Below, piece by piece: positions 5,092-5,130 of a stretch of 5,130 nt of DNA. A program made the position numbers and the translations under genes. The stretch is from Solirubrobacterales bacterium (GTDB lineage: Bacteria > Actinomycetota > Thermoleophilia > Solirubrobacterales > Solirubrobacteraceae). The notes under the pieces are model-generated. The model was not told the DNA's origin. It did not search any database and was given only the letters and a program-made list of their open reading frames with translations. Each line of letters opens with the position of its first letter. The first letter of the stretch is position 1. The DNA lies in contig DAHVAB010000200.1 of the NCBI GenBank assembly GCA_027314825.1, positions 1-5,130 of the forward strand, written 5' to 3'.

Positions 5092-5130
5092 GCGTCGAGC
5101 TTGGCGGCACGGCCGGGCCTGGCGGCTGCG

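Noticed and set aside
4529..5110. Alternative 193-codon minus-strand frame overlapping the exported-protein gene
   Set aside because: It lacks a hydrophobic segment and any fold-like pattern, and no ribosome-binding site precedes its start; the 4546-5076 frame has both a signal-like segment and a ribosome-binding site.

Overview
This is a GC-rich window with uniform high-GC codon usage. Gene content and style suggest an actinobacterium, possibly of the deep-branching Thermoleophilia/Solirubrobacterales type. That placement is inferred from GC content, leaderless-type promoter architecture and gene order; no ribosomal RNA or other strong marker is present.

Layout: (1) 1-548, plus strand: the C-terminal end of the RecJ single-strand exonuclease, whose last third is a low-complexity tail built on four 39-nt repeats. 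(2) 558-2924, plus: a full-length bifunctional RelA/SpoT homologue (Rsh) that makes and degrades (p)ppGpp. Its start sits 9 nt after the recJ stop. It has no Shine-Dalgarno sequence, but a promoter-like -35/-10 pair ends inside and just after the recJ stop codon, so a leaderless transcript is likely. (3) 2925-3203: a 279-nt regulatory region with a strong inverted repeat, an extended -10 promoter, and a clear S-adenosylmethionine (SAM) riboswitch of the SAM-I clan that lacks the P4 hairpin. (4) 3204-4517, plus: a zinc-ribbon threonine synthase with a good ribosome-binding site, controlled by the riboswitch. (5) 4546-5076, minus: a small predicted exported protein of unknown function, convergent with thrC, whose N-terminus contains three 24-nt repeats. 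The right end (5092-5130) shows nothing identifiable.

How the genes relate: recJ next to a RelA/SpoT gene is a common bacterial neighbourhood (in Firmicutes often secDF-recJ-apt-relA; here no apt lies between). Rsh sets the stringent response to amino-acid starvation. The next gene makes threonine from O-phosphohomoserine and carries a SAM sensor, so the window joins global starvation control to a locally regulated branch of aspartate-family metabolism. The most notable element is the riboswitch: its P4-less architecture, a possible second pseudoknot, and its attachment to a threonine (not methionine) biosynthesis gene.
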